Of a stretch of DNA of 35,327 nt, positions 22,009 to 31,098 are shown piece by piece. Source of the stretch: Sphingomonas mollis (GTDB taxonomy: Bacteria; Pseudomonadota; Alphaproteobacteria; Sphingomonadales; Sphingomonadaceae); NCBI RefSeq assembly GCF_016427505.1, contig NZ_JAELXS010000017.1:1-35327 (forward strand). Reading direction: 5' to 3'. A program made the translations under genes and the position numbers. Below the pieces are notes generated by a model. The model did not search any database. It was not told the origin of the DNA and saw nothing but the letters and a program-made list of their open reading frames with translations. Position 1 is the first letter of the stretch; the number at the start of each line of letters is the position of its first letter.

Positions 22009-23220
22009 CTATCGGCCTGTCTTCAGCCGCAGGTCGTAGACGTGGCTGAAGTCGAAATCCTGTGCGACGAAGATGCTGACATCCTCGCCCTGGTTCTTGC
22101 GCAGCACCGGGCGGATTTGCTGGCTGTTGGCAACGATCGTCTGCGACGCCTGCGAGGGCGTCCGGGTTATGTTAGTCACACCGTTGTTCGATCCGATCGC
22201 GTCACTCGCCGCTTGGCCACCAATCTGACCGGCAGCATCGACGACCGAGAACAGCAGTGCGGCACCGAAGCGCTGCAAGAAAAAGGATTGTACGCCGCCC
22301 GGAAGGCCCGAGCGACCGAGTGGATCGGACGCGGGCGATCCGAGCGCGACAGCAACACCGTGCGGCGTGATCGCGCGGTTCCATACGACGAAGAGCCGGT
22401 AACGGCCTTGTTCGATGCCGCCCTGATACTCGCCGAGAACGCGAGTGCCCTTTTCCATGAGAATGACACGGCCGTTGTCCGAATAGACATCACGGGGAAG
22501 GACGCAGGTGGCATAGCCCGGCTGACTGGAATCCATCGCGGTCTGCAACACGCAAGGCAGGACAGCCCCTGCGAGCAGCGCAAGGTCCCGGTTTCCGACT
22601 GAGGACGCCGACACCCGGGCGATCTTCGAGGTCTGGCGGAGACGATCAAGCGCGGTTGGCGTCAGCGCGGCGTCGGTGCTGGACGCCTGATTTGAAGCAC
22701 CACCTTGGCCCGCACTCGTCGCGCCGTCCGAGCCCCCGTTGCTGCCACCATAAGCGACAAGCGTCGAGCGACGCGCGGCTTCGCGCAGCACCTGCGCCTC
22801 GCTTTTTCTGGGTGCCGACTGCGACGATTGGCCTGTTTGGACGGACTGCTCGGCGGGCGTGACGGTGCCGTCGATCGCCGGCACCTGGTCGGGCGTAAGT
22901 ACGACCGGGGCATTGGGGTCCGTGCCCGCGTCCGCCAATTGCGGTGCCACGACACCGTCATCCTTCACCCGATAAGCGGTCTCGGTTGCAGGAAGGGCCG
23001 GCTTCTCCTTGCTGTCGTTCGACGAGAGCATGCCGGTCGCAGCCGCAATCCCGAACACCGCGGCTGCAGCAATCAGGCTGCCGCCCACAAAGAGCCGGTT
23101 TTTGTTGGTCGCAATGCCGGGAATCCCGGACGTGGCAACGCCACCACGGTCGATGACGACCTCGTCGTCATTGGGGACAGCATCACTGGCGATTCCCGTT
23201 CCTTGGCTGATCCGGCTCAT
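22009..23220 (-). CDS. virB10: VirB10 core-complex protein
   Basis: This 403-aa protein has a cytoplasmic N-terminus, one membrane segment (about residues 48-68), a long periplasmic linker rich in Pro/Gln/Ser, and a C-terminal TrbI/VirB10 beta-barrel domain with the family blocks AGAVLPCVLQTAMDSSQPG, GRVILMEKGTRVLGEYQGG and IEQGRYRLFVVWNRAITPHG. VirB10 spans both membranes and senses ATP use by VirB11 and VirD4. Its ATG overlaps the virB9 stop (ATGA). Length is typical. Confidence 0.95.
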   Translation of the reverse strand: MSRISQGTGIASDAVPNDDEVVIDRGGVATSGIPGIATNKNRLFVGGSLIAAAAVFGIAAATGMLSSNDSKEKPALPATETAYRVKDDGVVAPQLADAGTDPNAPVVLTPDQVPAIDGTVTPAEQSVQTGQSSQSAPRKSEAQVLREAARRSTLVAYGGSNGGSDGATSAGQGGASNQASSTDAALTPTALDRLRQTSKIARVSASSVGNRDLALLAGAVLPCVLQTAMDSSQPGYATCVLPRDVYSDNGRVILMEKGTRVLGEYQGGIEQGRYRLFVVWNRAITPHGVAVALGSPASDPLGRSGLPGGVQSFFLQRFGAALLFSVVDAAGQIGGQAASDAIGSNNGVTNITRTPSQASQTIVANSQQIRPVLRKNQGEDVSIFVAQDFDFSHVYDLRLKTGR

Positions 23221-24080
23221 CGTTCGTCCTCCCCTTTGGTGGTTCGCTCGACGATCGGCGACGCGGTGTCGGTCTTGTAATCCTGCCCGTAAAAGGACGG
23301 GTTCTCATTGTAGATGGCGAGTACCAGGCGCCCGCGGCGAAGGCGAAACTCCTTGGACAGCGCGTGGATGACGACGAAATCGTCTCGGACATCAAAGGGG
23401 ACGATCGCCTCGCTGCCATCGGGCAGCACCCGGTACACCGTCGGCAGCTCGCGTTGGTTGGGGAAGCGCATCACCGTCGAGACGCCGTTGTCGCTGACCT
23501 CGCTCGGCTGGAGCTCGGTCGCGCCTTGCACCGTGTAGGCCAGGTTTCGCTTGCCCTCGAGGACTCCGACATCGAGCGCACTCTTCACCGCTGCCCGTTC
23601 GGCAGTCTGGAGCTGTTGCGCAGCGGCCTGGCGTTCGGCCTGCCGAGCCGCTGCCGCCTCGTCGGCTGGATAGCGGAACCTGACCTGAAAATAGGTATCC
23701 GCTGCGCGCGGGCCGATCATGCCGCGGCGCGCGACGAGTTCGAACGTGTAGCTGCGCAGACCTTCCCCGGTTCGCGTGGTCACGATCAGGTTGGTGGGGC
23801 CGGCGAACTCGCGCGGTTTGAGGAACAGCATGTTTTCGGCTGGCGCGACCTCCCATGAGATCGTGTCGCCGAGCGCCACATGCGCGATCCGTTCGTTCGG
23901 CGCGAAGACGATCTGGGTCGCCGACCGGTAGACGCCAGTGATGTGAAAAACCTCGTCCGGGTGATAATCGGCGAACCGGACGCGCGCATCGTGGCGGCCG
24001 CTGGTCGGGATATCGTTGGCAACAGCAACCGTCGAAACGACGATCGATGCAAGGAGAGCCGATCGCGACAGGAGGTTCAT
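23217..24080 (-). CDS. virB9: VirB9 core-complex protein
   Basis: This 287-aa secreted protein has a signal peptide (LLASIVVSTVAVA, cleavage near residue 22). The N-terminal domain follows (ARVRFADYHPDEVFHITGVY; VALGDTISWEVAPA; LFLKPREFAGPTNLIVTTRT). The C-terminal CagX/VirB9 domain ends with RGRLVLAIYNENPSFYGQDY. It binds VirB7 and VirB10 to form the outer-membrane ring. The middle linker is Ala/Gln-rich and likely coiled. Start overlaps the virB8 stop by four bases. Confidence 0.93.
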   Translation of the reverse strand: MNLLSRSALLASIVVSTVAVANDIPTSGRHDARVRFADYHPDEVFHITGVYRSATQIVFAPNERIAHVALGDTISWEVAPAENMLFLKPREFAGPTNLIVTTRTGEGLRSYTFELVARRGMIGPRAADTYFQVRFRYPADEAAAARQAERQAAAQQLQTAERAAVKSALDVGVLEGKRNLAYTVQGATELQPSEVSDNGVSTVMRFPNQRELPTVYRVLPDGSEAIVPFDVRDDFVVIHALSKEFRLRRGRLVLAIYNENPSFYGQDYKTDTASPIVERTTKGEDER

Positions 24081-24868
24081 CGTCCGACCTCACCTATTGC
24101 GGGTTGCGCGGTTTGCTTCGTACCGGTCGGCACCAACGGCGCGGGGATTGCGACGGGGGAGGGCTTCACGGGCGCCGTGACCGGTGCCTGCGTGACTTCC
24201 GGATCCGCGCGGTATGTGCTGACCTGGAAGCCCAGCGGATTCATCAACCGGTCACTCTCGGACAGCGGCGCGCGCGAATAGTCGAACGTCATCGTTGCGA
24301 TCCAGCTCGTCCTGGTCACGCTCGTGCCTAGGACGATCTCCTTGACGAACCTTACCTGCGCGACGTTGGCGTTGACGAACGTGATAGCGTTCATCTCGAC
24401 GCCGACCGACCCAGCCTCCGCATAAACGACCTGCGGGCTCAGCGGATTGTCGTTGCGGTAGAAGGTAGCCCAGCGCCGTTGCTCGTCCGGGGTTGACATG
24501 ATCGCGACCGAATTGAAATAGTCGCGCCGCGCCCGCGGCACCCAGCCTTCACGAAAGCGAACATATTGCGCGACGAAATACTTCGTCACGGCCTCCTCAT
24601 AGGGCACGCTTTCTCGGCCGGTCAGCGCGGTCGTGACCTCGGCAGACCCTGTGTTGCGGTCGACCGTTACGACATAAGGGGCGACGGTCTTGAGCGGTGT
24701 CAGCGCCGCGACCGCGCCGATCGATACGACCGTGATCGCGGACGCGGTCCCTGCAACGATATACGCGATACGCCGTGAGCGGATGGCACCGCTGATCCGT
24801 TCCTGATCCCACGATCGGGCCTCGTCGAAATATGTTGCGAGATCCTTGCCGAACACCCCATCAGCCAT
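24077..24868 (-). CDS. virB8: VirB8 inner-membrane assembly protein
   Basis: This 263-aa bitopic protein starts with a cytoplasmic segment (FDEARSWDQERISGAIRSRR), then one membrane helix (about residues 32-56) and the NTF2-like periplasmic VirB8 domain: APYVVTVDRNTGSAEVTTAL, KYFVAQYVRFREGWVPRARR, YNPLGFQVS-type ending NPLGFQVSTYRADPE. A Pro-rich tail follows. VirB8 links the outer core to the inner-membrane complex. It begins three bases after virB7. Confidence 0.93.
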   Translation of the reverse strand: MADGVFGKDLATYFDEARSWDQERISGAIRSRRIAYIVAGTASAITVVSIGAVAALTPLKTVAPYVVTVDRNTGSAEVTTALTGRESVPYEEAVTKYFVAQYVRFREGWVPRARRDYFNSVAIMSTPDEQRRWATFYRNDNPLSPQVVYAEAGSVGVEMNAITFVNANVAQVRFVKEIVLGTSVTRTSWIATMTFDYSRAPLSESDRLMNPLGFQVSTYRADPEVTQAPVTAPVKPSPVAIPAPLVPTGTKQTAQPAIGEVGR

Positions 24869-24871
24869 TGC

Positions 24872-25228
24872 TTATTTCTCCATCGGATCGGTGGGGGCCC
24901 TGGTGTCGGTGTTGCTGTCAGGAGCGGTGTCGAGCGCGGGCACCTGTGCGTCCGGCCGTGTTGCCGGCGTGGCCGGTCCAGGCGCCGGGAACACCATTGT
25001 GGGTGCGGCCAGGTCTGGCGGAACAGTCGGTGCCCGACGGGCGGGCGCGACGACGGTGCCCGCCACTGCGTCGACGCTCGGCAGGACGGTGCCATACAGG
25101 TTTGCCGGTCGCCGGTGCCGTCCGTCCGGAACCTCGAGCTTGGCGAGCTTTGGTGTCGAGCAGCCCGAGATTGTTACCAGGATCGGCAGAGCCCAGCGCA
25201 TGGTACTTCGAGCGGTTGTTGGCCTCAT
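24872..25228 (-). CDS. virB7: VirB7-like lipoprotein
   Basis: This 118-aa protein has a short basic start, a hydrophobic stretch (RWALPILVTISGC) and a lipobox ending ISGC, so it should be lipidated. The mature part is Pro/Ala-rich and longer than classic VirB7 (about 45-60 aa). Position between virB6 and virB8 supports the name more than sequence does. The ATG at 25228 lies one base after the virB6 stop and is preceded by AGGGGCAAG; a second ATG at 25201 also keeps the lipobox. It would anchor VirB9 to the outer membrane. Confidence 0.75.
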   Translation of the reverse strand: MRPTTARSTMRWALPILVTISGCSTPKLAKLEVPDGRHRRPANLYGTVLPSVDAVAGTVVAPARRAPTVPPDLAAPTMVFPAPGPATPATRPDAQVPALDTAPDSNTDTRAPTDPMEK

Positions 25229-25229
25229 G

Positions 25230-26294
25230 TCACTTGCCCCTCGATATGGCGCCGCCGGGGTCACCGGCACCGCGGCGGAAGCTTCGTCCGGCGCGGTAGT
25301 TGGAAAGGGGGTTGCCACCCCGGGCCAGATTGCCGGCCGCGCCGAATACCGCGCTGGCAAACTGCGATGCGCCGGACGCCGCACCGCCGGCGAGGCCTGA
25401 TGCAATCGCGGGCAACTGGAAAAAGATGAAGGCGCCGACGAGGAAGAAGCCGCTGGCGACCAGTCCCATCGCCAGCGGCGTCTCGCGCTCGCCTGCCATC
25501 TCGACCGCGCGCTCACTGATCGTGAGGATCATCGTCACGACGAGGATCAGGATGACGAACAGCAGCACATAGTTGATGACCTGCGACAGCCACGACATGA
25601 ACCAGCCTCGCGTCGAATCGAACAGCAACGCCGCGACGAACAGTGGTCCGACGGTCAGCACGATCACCAGCGCGAACAGCACGAAGATCACCATCGTGAA
25701 GCCGACGCAGGCGCACAGAAGAATGCACACCACCGTGACGATGATCGCGAGCGCCAGAATGATGCTGTCGCGCAGGTCCTCAATGCTGAAATCGAGGCCG
25801 ACCGCGCCGAGGGCCGCTTCGCCCCAGCTTGCGTCGCCCGCTGCAGCACGCTCGTCGGCGCGCCGTTTGACGGCCTCATCCTGTTTGTCGGCCATCTCGT
25901 TGACGACATCGAAACCGCGCCCGACGAGCTGGTCGAAGAACTGCCCGCTATTGTCGACCGAGGTGCCACCCAGCGCCGTGGAGATCTCGCTCGGGACTGT
26001 CCGGTAGAAATTCTCGGCGATGAGCGTGCCGTACTGGCTGGTGACGAGGAACCACAACATCGACAGGGCGAACATCCGGTACAGGAGTTCGCGTGCCGGA
26101 TACTGGACTGCGCCCCGGATAACCGCGTACCCGACCAAGCCGATATAGATGGTCAGGCCGAGCGCCAGCGGTCCGCGGATATAGCCAATCATCGCGCCAT
26201 AGCCTGAGCCGAAGATCGCATCGATCGGTTCCTTGAACCCGGCGAACATCGTCGAGAACAATTGCCCGTCATAGTCGAAGGCGGGTGCCGCCAT
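25230..26294 (-). CDS. virB6: VirB6 inner-membrane channel protein
   Basis: This 354-aa polytopic protein has about six hydrophobic segments, among them LALGLTIYIGLVGYAVIRGA, the pair around ILALAIIVTVVCILLCACVG, FVLFALVIVLTVGPLFVAAL and VINYVLLFVILILVVTMILT. A conserved FDSTRGWFMSWLSQVINY block precedes the last helices, as in TrbL/VirB6. The C-terminal tail is glycine/arginine-rich and probably cytoplasmic. It forms part of the inner-membrane DNA path. Two bases separate it from the upstream lipoprotein gene. Confidence 0.92.
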   Translation of the reverse strand: MAAPAFDYDGQLFSTMFAGFKEPIDAIFGSGYGAMIGYIRGPLALGLTIYIGLVGYAVIRGAVQYPARELLYRMFALSMLWFLVTSQYGTLIAENFYRTVPSEISTALGGTSVDNSGQFFDQLVGRGFDVVNEMADKQDEAVKRRADERAAAGDASWGEAALGAVGLDFSIEDLRDSIILALAIIVTVVCILLCACVGFTMVIFVLFALVIVLTVGPLFVAALLFDSTRGWFMSWLSQVINYVLLFVILILVVTMILTISERAVEMAGERETPLAMGLVASGFFLVGAFIFFQLPAIASGLAGGAASGASQFASAVFGAAGNLARGGNPLSNYRAGRSFRRGAGDPGGAISRGK

Positions 26295-26296
26295 GC

Positions 26297-26608
26297 CTAT
26301 CGCGCCCGTGCCGAAAGCGCGTCAGCATCGCGTCCGCTTGCAGATCGCCGATTGGCCGCCCGTCGCTCGCGCGTGATGCGGGCGTCCGCGAGCGCGCCGT
26401 TGTAACAATTCTGCTGGAGGTGCGTGACGGGGTTGACCAGTTCGGCCGGGGTTGTTTCCTTCAGACACCGTTGCCCAAGTGCCGCCAGTTCGTCGCGGTG
26501 GTCATAGTAATATTCGGTGCTCTGGACCTGCTCGCTACACGCAGCCGAGACCAGCGCAGCGGCCCCGGCGACGGTAACTCTCATCATGCCAAGGGGCGAG
26601 CATTTCAT
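26297..26608 (-). CDS. eexN: EexN-like entry-exclusion lipoprotein
   Basis: This 103-aa protein has a signal (MRVTVAGAAALVSAAC) with the lipid-acceptor cysteine, then the EexN pattern EYYYDHRDELAALGQRC and LQQNCYNGALADAR, with two cysteines probably forming a disulfide. EexN lipoproteins reduce uptake of the same plasmid by a cell already carrying it. The first ATG (26608) overlaps the virB5 stop; an internal ATG pair near 26585 would give a more ordinary signal peptide. Its place between virB5 and virB6 matches other conjugative systems. Confidence 0.75.
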   Translation of the reverse strand: MKCSPLGMMRVTVAGAAALVSAACSEQVQSTEYYYDHRDELAALGQRCLKETTPAELVNPVTHLQQNCYNGALADARITRERRAANRRSASGRDADALSARAR

Positions 26609-27318
26609 CGCCTGCCACCCAGGAAGTCGGCATCGCGCTGGCGCGCGGCACGACCGGCATCGGTTCGCGCCTGCGCTCGGGTGGCGGCTGCTACCCGCTG
26701 CGTCATTTCGAGCGCCCGAAGCCGCGTGTCGTCGTTGCTCGCCTGCGCCTGTTCAAGGGCGATCCGCGCTTGGAGGTCCTGGACCTCCTTGGCGGTCGTC
26801 GCCGTGCCTAACCGGGCCTGTAGTTCGCTAAGGCCTGCCGCCCGCGATTGCACGGCTTCACCGGTGATGTCGGCCACTGCGGCCGATGTCGCGATCCTGT
26901 TGCCGGTCGCCTCCATCGCATCGCGGTAGGCGTGCTCGGCGGGCGTGGTCGCAGTGCCACTGTTGGAAGGGCGCAGGAACCGCTGGTAATAAGCCTGTGC
27001 CTTCTGGCCGATGGCGCTACTCCTACTCGACGCTCGGCCGGAACTGAGGTCGGTCAGGCTGTCGGTGACCCCGATTGCCCGCAGGCCGTCCTTGCCGAGC
27101 TGGCTGGCGACGTTCGGAATGTCGGTCAGCTTGTTGAGGTCGTTATAGAGGCGCTGCGCCTCCTCGATCTGCTCCCGCCCTTGCTCGATCATCTTCACGG
27201 TCTGCCGGATCTGCTCGATCTGCTTGGCGATCGCGGCCGGGTCGATGACGGTCAGCTGCGCGCTTGCAGGCGCGGCCCACAGCACCAGCGTGACGGTAGT
27301 CAGGAGGATGGTTCGCAT
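26605..27318 (-). CDS. virB5: VirB5 minor pilin
   Basis: This 237-aa exported protein has a clear signal peptide ending in AAPASAQ. The mature part is almost all helical and Gln/Glu-rich (IAKQIEQIRQTVKMIEQGRE, QIEEAQRLYNDLNKLTDIPN; ARIALEQAQASNDDTRLRAL), as in VirB5/TrbJ proteins that sit at the pilus tip. The position between virB4 and virB6 agrees. The long coiled-coil-like C-terminus (QRVAAATRAQARTDAGRAAR) is usual in this branch. Confidence 0.9.
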   Translation of the reverse strand: MRTILLTTVTLVLWAAPASAQLTVIDPAAIAKQIEQIRQTVKMIEQGREQIEEAQRLYNDLNKLTDIPNVASQLGKDGLRAIGVTDSLTDLSSGRASSRSSAIGQKAQAYYQRFLRPSNSGTATTPAEHAYRDAMEATGNRIATSAAVADITGEAVQSRAAGLSELQARLGTATTAKEVQDLQARIALEQAQASNDDTRLRALEMTQRVAAATRAQARTDAGRAARQRDADFLGGRR

Positions 27319-27330
27319 ATTTATGACCTT

Positions 27331-29715
27331 TCAGCTCGGGCGGCGCGCGCGGTGGAAGATGGGCAACCAGTCGTCCGGGTCGGGACCGGCTTCAGCGATG
27401 GCACGCATCATCACCGCGATCGTCTCGGTCCGGCCTGACAACACCGCCAGCGCATCGTCGAGACCGGCAAGGTCGAGCTCAAGGACGACCGAGTCATGGT
27501 TCTGCTTCACGAGGAAGCGTCGGCTCTGGGAAGACAGTTCTTCCCGGATCATCCGGTACTCGGCCTGCGTAAGACCGAGCCCTTCGACATAGTCGTTCTC
27601 CGCCCCATAGGCGTTGGGCAGCATGATCCGCGTCGCGACCTGTTCAATGATGGTGCGGGCAATCTCGGAGTTCAGCGCATCCGCAGGGCTTTGCGTCGCG
27701 AAGACGAGCAGCGCATTGCGCTTCCGATAGGTCTTCAGCCCGTCTTTGGCGAAGGCGCGAAACACCGGGTCGTCGAGCGCGCGCCAGAATTCGTCGATCG
27801 AGATTATCATCCGCTCGCCGGTGAGCAGCGCGTCGATCCGGTTGAACATGTACATCATGATCGGCGTCCGGACCTCCCCGTTGTCGAGGAAGTCGGTCAT
27901 GTCGAAGCCGAGGAAGCGGGCATCCATTGAAAGCTCATCGCCGGGATTGTCGAATACCCAGCCGAGCGGTCCGCCCTGGATCCAGCGCTCGAGGCGGGCA
28001 CCGATGCCGCCTTCGGCACGCTGGCCCAGCAGTGGACGAAGCGCTCCGAGCGAACGCTGCGCAACCGGCAGACGCATGATCGCCGCGACGCCTTCATCGA
28101 TGCGCCGGTCATCGTCGACGCTCAGCGGCTCCTCATCGCGACGGACGAGCTGGCGGACAAAGGCTGCCAGAAACGCCCGGTTGCCCTCGGTATCGTCGAG
28201 TGCCCGGAACGGCGCGAACCCGGTCGGCCGGCCGTCCTGCAGCGTGAGGTAGGTGCCGCCCGAGGCGCGAACAAAGATTTCGGCACCGCGGTCCTTGTCG
28301 ATGAAGATCTGGCGTGCCCCCGTCTTCTCGGCCTGCGCCATCAGGAAGTTCAGGAGGACCGTCTTGCCGGCACCCGAAGGCCCGATGATCAGGGTGTGAC
28401 CAAGGTCGCCGACATGGAAGTTGAAATAATAGGGCGAGGAGGCGCTCGTCTTGAGGAGCGCGATCGCATCTCCCCATTGGTTTCCTGCCATGTGCCCGGC
28501 TGGATAGGTGTGGAACGGTGCCAGCGCGCAGAAATTGCGCGAGGTGATCGCGGCCGGGCGCGCCCGCCACGGGAAGTTCCCGGTCAACTGCGACCAGTAG
28601 CTCGCCTCGAGCGCTGCGCCCTCCCGGGCGGCGACCAGGCCGGCATCGGCCAGCGCTGCGCGCGCTATCGAGAGATTGTCGCGAAGCCGTTTGCGGGTTG
28701 GGGCATAGACCGCAAGCGTGAAATGGTGCGTGCCCAGCACGAAGCGGTTCGACAGCAGATCGTCGGCAGCGTCGCTCAGCAATTCGGCCTGGCTTACCGC
28801 ATCGTCCTCTGCGACGAACATCTGACGCTGCTTCAGCTTGAACCGTTCGGAAGCGGTGGCCTTTGACATGAAGGTGAACGACTGGGTCGCGGTAAACGGG
28901 AAATCGACGTTGAGCAGTGCGCCTAGCTGGCCGGTGACCGTCGTTGCGGAATACTCGCGGATCCCGAACATGCCCCCAAATGCGCTCTGGTCGGCATCGC
29001 GCAACTCGAGCGTCTCGGAATCGAAGATCGCGCGGAAGGTGTAGAGGGCGTTGCCAAGGTGCCCGCGGATCAGTGGCACCCGGCGATACCGACCGGTCAT
29101 GACGAGCTGCAGCACCTCCAGCGGCTCGGAGAATGTCAGGCCGCGGTAGTCATAAGTGCCCAGCCGGCGCGGCGCGCACCGCTGGATCAGCTTCTCGAAG
29201 TCGCCGGCCTTGTCCTGCAGGATCTCAAGCGCGTCGTCATCGACTTCCAATGTCCCGCTGGCCTTCGACATACGCCGCATCAGCGACGACAGCTTGCCCG
29301 CCGGCCCAAGGTCCGGACGGATCAGCAGGGTCACGAAAAAGCGATTGAGGTACAGGCGCTTCGTACCGATCAGTCCGCGGTACGCGTCGTCGAGTTCGCG
29401 GGCGAAGCGGGAGCAAAATTGCCCGCCGGGATAGTCATGCGCTTCGGAGCGGACGAGGTGGACCCAGACCGAAAGCCTCGGGTCCTGCAGGTTCCGCCAG
29501 ACACCGTTAAGCTTGGTATGCCAGTCGTTGAGATCGCGCGTGTCGGCGGTTTCGAACGCCCGCCCGTCCAGTTCGAACGTGATCATCAGATCGCGATTGT
29601 CGAGAGCGACGACATGCTCGTCGACATGGCGGGCATAGGGAAGGAAGCGCTTGGGATCCTCTTCGCGCTTGGCGACCTTGAACGGAATTGGTGCTCGCAC
29701 CCTTGCGTCAGTCAT
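27331..29715 (-). CDS. virB4: VirB4 ATPase
   Basis: This 794-aa protein is full length for VirB4. The N-terminal part (DARVRAPIPFKVAKREEDPK; FLPYARHVDEHVVALDNRDL) interacts with other subunits. The ATPase part shows Walker A IIGPSGAGKTVLLNFLMAQA (about residue 445), IFIDKDRGAEIFVRASGGTY, and Walker B MIISIDEFWRAL (about 635), followed by LKTYRKRNALLVFATQSPAD. It powers pilus assembly at the inner membrane. The ATG at 29715 overlaps the virB3 stop by eight bases. Confidence 0.95.
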   Translation of the reverse strand: MTDARVRAPIPFKVAKREEDPKRFLPYARHVDEHVVALDNRDLMITFELDGRAFETADTRDLNDWHTKLNGVWRNLQDPRLSVWVHLVRSEAHDYPGGQFCSRFARELDDAYRGLIGTKRLYLNRFFVTLLIRPDLGPAGKLSSLMRRMSKASGTLEVDDDALEILQDKAGDFEKLIQRCAPRRLGTYDYRGLTFSEPLEVLQLVMTGRYRRVPLIRGHLGNALYTFRAIFDSETLELRDADQSAFGGMFGIREYSATTVTGQLGALLNVDFPFTATQSFTFMSKATASERFKLKQRQMFVAEDDAVSQAELLSDAADDLLSNRFVLGTHHFTLAVYAPTRKRLRDNLSIARAALADAGLVAAREGAALEASYWSQLTGNFPWRARPAAITSRNFCALAPFHTYPAGHMAGNQWGDAIALLKTSASSPYYFNFHVGDLGHTLIIGPSGAGKTVLLNFLMAQAEKTGARQIFIDKDRGAEIFVRASGGTYLTLQDGRPTGFAPFRALDDTEGNRAFLAAFVRQLVRRDEEPLSVDDDRRIDEGVAAIMRLPVAQRSLGALRPLLGQRAEGGIGARLERWIQGGPLGWVFDNPGDELSMDARFLGFDMTDFLDNGEVRTPIMMYMFNRIDALLTGERMIISIDEFWRALDDPVFRAFAKDGLKTYRKRNALLVFATQSPADALNSEIARTIIEQVATRIMLPNAYGAENDYVEGLGLTQAEYRMIREELSSQSRRFLVKQNHDSVVLELDLAGLDDALAVLSGRTETIAVMMRAIAEAGPDPDDWLPIFHRARRPS

Positions 29716-30052
29716 GCCGACCAAAGCCCTTGCGACGCAGGCCTTTCAGCGGAAGGGGCGAATAGCTGGATCCGCCCCAGAAGACGCGGTTGCGGCTTCG
29801 TGCCTTGGTCTGGGTCCACAAGAAGAGCAGGCGGAACGTGTTCGGATCGTGCCGCACCACCATGCGCGCCGCGAAATAGGCCCCGCCCGCGACCGCAATG
29901 GCGTAGAGCGGATTGCCAGCGACGATCATCGTGATCGCGCCGGCCATCATGATCGGAACCGCCGCTTCCAGTGGCACGCCGGCGAACAGCGCCGGGCGCG
30001 TCAGCCCGAGAAACAGCGCGTCGCGTTCCAACATTTCGCGGTCGGTTGTCAT
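29708..30052 (-). CDS. virB3: VirB3 membrane protein
   Basis: This 114-aa protein has a charged start (MTTDREMLERDALFLGLTRP) typical of VirB3, then two adjacent hydrophobic segments (FAGVPLEAAVPIMMAGAITM and AGNPLYAIAVAGGAYFAARM), followed by HDPNTFRLLFLWTQTKARSR. The LTRPALFAGVP motif is a family hallmark. VirB3 works with VirB4 in pilus biogenesis. The start codon shares its first base with the virB2 stop codon (TGATG). Confidence 0.9.
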   Translation of the reverse strand: MTTDREMLERDALFLGLTRPALFAGVPLEAAVPIMMAGAITMIVAGNPLYAIAVAGGAYFAARMVVRHDPNTFRLLFLWTQTKARSRNRVFWGGSSYSPLPLKGLRRKGFGRHD

Positions 30053-30396
30053 CAGCCGCCCGTGACCTGGTCGACCAGCCATTCGGCACTGAAGATGATG
30101 AAGATGCCGACCACCACCGCAATCAGGGTGGTGAAGTTCACGCGTCCGGTCAGCCATCCAAGGCCGACGATGATGACCGCGATCACTGCCACCGTGCGCA
30201 CGAACCCGTTCTGCAGGATGCCCAGCACGTTGGTCGCCAGCGAGTTGAGGCCGCCCCCTGCGGCCTGTGCAGCGGCGGGATCAGCGATCAGGCTTGAGAC
30301 CAGCAAGACGACCAGCACGGCCAGGCCTTGGAGCAGCATGCGGGTCTGGGCAGGAGTTCGTGTTTTCCACGCGCTGAGCAGCAGGGTCGTGGGCAT
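30052..30396 (-). CDS. virB2: VirB2 major pilin
   Basis: This 114-aa prepilin has a long signal sequence ending in ADPAAAQA, so the mature pilin would be about 70 residues (starting near AGGGLNSLATNVLGILQNGF), with two hydrophobic segments (TVAVIAVIIVGLGWLTGRVN; LIAVVVGIFIIFSAEWLVDQ). Size and layout match VirB2/TrbC. It builds the conjugative pilus. Fifteen bases separate it from virB1. Confidence 0.92.
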   Translation of the reverse strand: MPTTLLLSAWKTRTPAQTRMLLQGLAVLVVLLVSSLIADPAAAQAAGGGLNSLATNVLGILQNGFVRTVAVIAVIIVGLGWLTGRVNFTTLIAVVVGIFIIFSAEWLVDQVTGG

Positions 30397-30411
30397 GGGA
30401 GCTTCCTCGCT

Positions 30412-31098
30412 TTATAGGGGATCGGACTGGAAAAGGACGACGCGACGATCCGCCGGGAGCGCGAACACGTTCCACAATGCCGGCGCGACCGCAGGCATCC
30501 CCTCGCTGGGGTCCGACACGGTCGTGGCGCGCGGGGCGCGTTCGGCAGGAAGGATCGGCATCGAGGGAACGGTCGTGACCACGCGGGCCGATTCGTTGAG
30601 CGTACCGGCTGCGATCGACACCCTTTGATAGTTGCCCAGCGCGGCACCGGCACGTTCCACGCGGGCGACATAGCCGTTGCCGAAGCCGCGTACCGGATGG
30701 CCGGTGTTGTACATCGAGAACGCCACGCGCAGCGCCTGCTGCGCGTGGCCGGCTCGCCCCGCTGCACGGTAGTTCATCGACAGGATGCGCGCCGACGCGG
30801 CAAGATTGGCGCAGGGTACGAACATCTGTTCGATCGTGAGCCCAAGCCGCCCGAGATTGCGCGAGTTGATCTGGGCAAGTCCGAGATCGACGGAATAGCC
30901 GGCTGCGATATAGGCACGGGCGGTCTGGATGGCTGTTGCGAGGTTCGCTGCCGGCCGCGGGTTACGAGCACCGTTGACGTTGATCGCCAACTCGTTGCCG
31001 CCGCTCTCCGTCATCACGATCGCGGCCATCGTCTTGGAATGAACCGATGGCGCACAAGCCTGTGCGAGGATCGTGATCGCTGGGACGTCGAGGATCAT
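30412..31098 (-). CDS. virB1: VirB1 lytic transglycosylase
   Basis: This 228-aa protein has a lysozyme-like SLT domain: PSVHSKTMAAIVMTESGGNE with catalytic Glu31, then GYSVDLGLAQINSRNLGRLG and AFSMYNTGHPVRGFGNGYVA. It would open peptidoglycan for the channel. No signal peptide is evident at the chosen ATG (31098); the frame is open further upstream, so export may be indirect or the start may differ. A 33-aa ORF overlaps its start by four bases. The C-terminal 80 residues are low in recognisable structure. Confidence 0.88.
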   Translation of the reverse strand: MILDVPAITILAQACAPSVHSKTMAAIVMTESGGNELAINVNGARNPRPAANLATAIQTARAYIAAGYSVDLGLAQINSRNLGRLGLTIEQMFVPCANLAASARILSMNYRAAGRAGHAQQALRVAFSMYNTGHPVRGFGNGYVARVERAGAALGNYQRVSIAAGTLNESARVVTTVPSMPILPAERAPRATTVSDPSEGMPAVAPALWNVFALPADRRVVLFQSDPL

